Source: a bacterium
Lineage (GTDB): Bacteria > Spirochaetota > UBA4802 > UBA5550
NCBI GenBank assembly: GCA_024224995.1
Contig: JAAENB010001229.1
Span: 1-8,895, forward strand
Direction: 5' to 3'
DNA: 8,895 bases
Positions within the stretch are counted from its first letter, which is position 1. Every line of letters starts with the position of its first letter. Position numbers and translations under genes: made by a program. Positions 7,097 through 8,895 of the stretch are shown piece by piece. The notes beneath the pieces were generated by a model. It did not search any database. It was given only the letters and a program-made list of their open reading frames with translations, and had not been told where the DNA came from.

Positions 7097-8017
7097 TTAT
7101 TCCCCGGTTTTGGGAGTTTTTTCTATTTGTTCGGCAGTCTTTTTCTCGCGATCTTCCGGTTTTTTCTTTTTTTTCTTTGCTTTGCTGATTGGATTTATTA
7201 CGGGAACCGGGCATACTTCAGCACACTTAAAACAGTTAGTGCAGGTTTCGTGATCAACACAGGCAAGGAAACTCTCTACAGTAACAGAGCTTTCAACATC
7301 AGGGTTATCTTCATGGACTTTGGTACAGGCTTTTACACAGAGCCGGCACCCAATACAACCGACGGAACATCCTTTTTTCATAACCGGCGCTTTTTCAGTG
7401 TTCTTACAGAGAACAAATACGTCATGATCTTCACGAACAAGGTTGATAATACTTCGCGGACAGGCTGTTACACAGTTTCCGCACCCGGTACATGCAATGG
7501 GGTCCACAATGGGGAGGTCGTTCTCTCCCATAAGAATAGCATCAAAAGGACACACTACAGTACAGTCGCCAAGACCAAGACAGCCATGGGAACAGGCTTT
7601 AAATCCGCCCATAAAACCATTGGCGGCACTACAGGTTTTTGGTCCTTCAAAAACAAAGGATTTGCTTGTTTCAGCTAATCCGCCCTGGCAGTTGACCCTG
7701 GCGATGAGGGCTATTCCGGCTTCTCCGGCTTCCACACCCATAATAGCGGCAATTCCCTGTATCACATCATCACCGCCAACAGGGCAGAGACACATATCTT
7801 TTCCTTCCATAACGATTTTTGTGGCATAGCCGGAACATCCCGGCTCTCCGCAGGCACCGCAATTCGCTCCCGGAAGCACTTCCTGGATTTCCTCAATGCG
7901 GGGATCTTTGTCTACTTTGAGCTTTAATTTGGCAATAGAAAGAATAATGCCAAAAACAGTTCCTATGAGAGTTACACTCAATATTGCTGCGGGTGACGGA
8001 AAAATGGATTCTAACAT
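7097..8017 (-). CDS. rnfB: Rnf complex electron-transport subunit RnfB (polyferredoxin)
   Basis: 306-residue membrane-anchored iron-sulfur protein. Residues about 8-30 form one transmembrane helix. The 4Fe-4S domain follows: LPGANCGACGEPGCSGYA (48-65) with Cys53, Cys56, Cys61 and Cys78. Four ferredoxin-type motifs come next: Cys142/146/152/156, Cys176/179/182/186, Cys221/224/227/231 and Cys259/262/265/269. That is more than the two ferredoxin motifs of E. coli RnfB and resembles longer anaerobe forms. The C-terminus is a Lys-rich, probably disordered tail (279-306). RnfB passes electrons from ferredoxin into the ion-pumping Rnf complex. No other rnf gene is in the window, and the gene directly precedes fliG. 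The start ATG has a strong AGGAGT site 8 nt upstream. An orphan polyferredoxin with another partner is possible. Confidence 0.9.
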   Translation of the reverse strand: MLESIFPSPAAILSVTLIGTVFGIILSIAKLKLKVDKDPRIEEIQEVLPGANCGACGEPGCSGYATKIVMEGKDMCLCPVGGDDVIQGIAAIMGVEAGEAGIALIARVNCQGGLAETSKSFVFEGPKTCSAANGFMGGFKACSHGCLGLGDCTVVCPFDAILMGENDLPIVDPIACTGCGNCVTACPRSIINLVREDHDVFVLCKNTEKAPVMKKGCSVGCIGCRLCVKACTKVHEDNPDVESSVTVESFLACVDHETCTNCFKCAEVCPVPVINPISKAKKKKKKPEDREKKTAEQIEKTPKTGE

Positions 8018-8163
8018 ATATAATCACTCCTGTCGAATAATTTCGATATAATTTTGTGCAAATTCAATGTTATTTCAATGATACATTTATTTTATGCTTG
8101 AAAAAAATCAATAAATAATCTTTAATAATATTATAAAAATACGTGCCCGGATAGTAAATTAAT
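8018..8163. other. AT-rich divergent intergenic region between rnfB and the GHKL gene
   Basis: This 146-nt spacer must hold start signals for both flanking genes. The plus-strand promoter is annotated separately. I find no convincing minus-strand -35/-10 pair for rnfB, although TTGAAA at 8078-8073 could serve as a -35. A 7-bp direct repeat TTCAATG occurs at 8063-8069 and 8074-8080, an 11-bp period (about one helical turn). Confidence 0.5.
8098..8126 (+). promoter_or_regulatory. Sigma-70-type promoter for the GHKL ATPase gene
   Basis: TTGAAA (8098-8103) and TTTAAT (8121-8126) are separated by exactly 17 nt, each matching the consensus at 5 of 6 positions. This predicts a start near 8133 and a leader of about 30 nt. 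The surrounding DNA is very AT-rich, so a chance match cannot be excluded. Confidence 0.55.
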
Positions 8164-8826
8164 ATGAGACCAGAAAAAAAAGAACTCGATAAGAATTATC
8201 AACGAGAAGTTATTACCGCAATCAAGAATGAGAACGATATAGTTTTTGTAACATACTCAGCAATTGAAGACACTGAAGAAAAGATCAAGTTTGTTCTTGC
8301 GAAAATCCTGGAAAAACATCAAAAAGAGGAGATATTTACTCCAATTTTGTCCTGTATAAAAGAGCTTATCGCTAATGCCACTAAAGCTATCGCTAAAAAA
8401 ATATTGATTGATGAAGGAAAGATCCAAAATCCCAATGATCCTGTTGAAGTGGTAAAACAGATCAGGTCCATCCTTAATGAAGAGGGATTACTGGAATACG
8501 GGCTAAAAGCAAAGGCCAACAAGCTTTCTACCAGGATTTATATCAAAGTCCAGAATAATAACCTTATAATCGAAGTTATCAATAATATTCCCCTTTCAGA
8601 CAAAGAACTCCAAAAGATCACCAATAAAATTGAACAATCTTCAAAATACGACAATATCGCAGAGTTTTATATGGAAAACCCCGATCCCGAGGCCGAAGGA
8701 ATGGGTCTTGGCCTTTCCATGGTGGTGGTACTGCTCAAAAATATTAATATCTCACATAAAAACTTCATAGTAAATACCGACAAAAAAGAGAAAACGTACG
8801 CTAAAATTTTGATACCACTGGCTTAG
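8164..8826 (+). CDS. Histidine-kinase-like (GHKL) ATPase-domain protein, orphan
   Basis: 220 residues. The Bergerat-fold N-box is visible as CIKELIANATKAIAKK (64-79; Glu67, Asn71), and a G2-type lid as EGMGLGLSMVVVLLKN (178-193). The end (TYAKILIPLA) matches the last strand of histidine-kinase ATPase domains. The G1 position, normally DxGxG, reads EVINNIPLSDKEL (137-149) and lacks the conserved Asp, so ATP binding may be altered. There is no His phospho-acceptor helix, sensor, receiver or membrane segment. It could be an anti-sigma-like or scaffold protein, or a degenerate kinase. The N-box resembles orphan proteins I associate with spirochaetes (from memory, not checked). The start has only a weak upstream GG, 13 nt away. 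Low GC compared with rnfB and fliG. The stop codon directly abuts the terminal tandem repeat. Confidence 0.75.
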   Translation: MRPEKKELDKNYQREVITAIKNENDIVFVTYSAIEDTEEKIKFVLAKILEKHQKEEIFTPILSCIKELIANATKAIAKKILIDEGKIQNPNDPVEVVKQIRSILNEEGLLEYGLKAKANKLSTRIYIKVQNNNLIIEVINNIPLSDKELQKITNKIEQSSKYDNIAEFYMENPDPEAEGMGLGLSMVVVLLKNINISHKNFIVNTDKKEKTYAKILIPLA

Positions 8827-8895
8827 CACTTCGGCTCCGCTCAGTGACCTCACTTCGGCTCCGCTCAGTGACCTCACTTCGGCTCCGCTCAGTGA
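8827..8895. repeat. 24-bp tandem repeat, about 2.9 copies, cut by the window end
   Basis: Units at 8827-8850 and 8851-8874 are identical, and the partial unit 8875-8895 matches over its 21 bases. Each unit carries CACTTCGGCTCCGCTCAG followed by TGACCT. TCACT and AGTGA arms alternate, so each unit and each junction can fold into a short hairpin. It starts on the base after the preceding stop codon and might influence the 3' end of that transcript. There are no unique spacers, so it is not a CRISPR array. The true copy number is unknown because the window ends inside it. Confidence 0.9.

Noticed and set aside
7095..7214. Upstream extension of fliG by 40 codons
   Set aside because: It overlaps the rnfB tail out of frame and would add Lys/Arg-rich sequence foreign to FliG.
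7094..7678. Plus-strand open frame opposite rnfB
   Set aside because: It is antisense to the cysteine-motif region of rnfB and shows no independent domain.
8827..8895. CRISPR array
   Set aside because: Units are directly adjacent with no unique spacers.

Overview
The window looks like a piece of a spirochaete-type (Spirochaetota) bacterial chromosome. The support is a flagellar switch gene (fliG) coupled to an rnfB electron-transport gene, plus an orphan histidine-kinase-like ATPase whose N-box resembles a family I associate with spirochaetes. The phylum is an inference, not a proof. Both ends of the window fall in repetitive DNA, so it may be a whole contig that broke at repeats.

Layout. 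Positions 1-84 hold a large inverted repeat. Positions 180-2356 (minus strand) carry a housekeeping operon: cysS (cysteinyl-tRNA synthetase), then rlmB (23S rRNA 2'-O-ribose methyltransferase), overlapping by 19 nt. Upstream of cysS are a promoter candidate and an 11-bp perfect inverted repeat that sits near the predicted transcription start. Positions 2592-6038 (plus strand) hold a tightly coupled, visibly AT-rich three-gene cassette. It encodes a DUF262 (ParB/GmrSD-N-like) protein, an AAA/ABC-type ATPase with a DUF3696-like tail, and an unrecognised 295-residue protein with a distinctive C-terminal His/Cys and NRIYF block. Positions 6072-8017 (minus strand) carry rnfB followed 2 nt later by fliG. 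Positions 8164-8826 (plus strand) encode a GHKL-fold ATPase-like protein behind a good sigma-70-type promoter. From 8827 to the end there are about three copies of a 24-bp tandem repeat.

How the parts fit. The cysS-rlmB pair serves translation. The rnfB-fliG pair joins membrane ion/electron coupling to the flagellar rotor, a juxtaposition worth noting but not proof of shared function. The cassette is the accessory element. Its co-translated genes (1-nt gap, then a 4-nt ATGA overlap), low GC, and combination of a DUF262 protein with an ATPase and an unknown partner suggest a conflict/defence system. DUF262 is the nucleotide-binding half of GmrSD-type restriction factors, but no HNH/DUF1524 nuclease domain is visible here. 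If the cassette is a defence system, the third protein is a candidate effector. I see no tRNA, rRNA, CRISPR array, transposase or integrase in the window.
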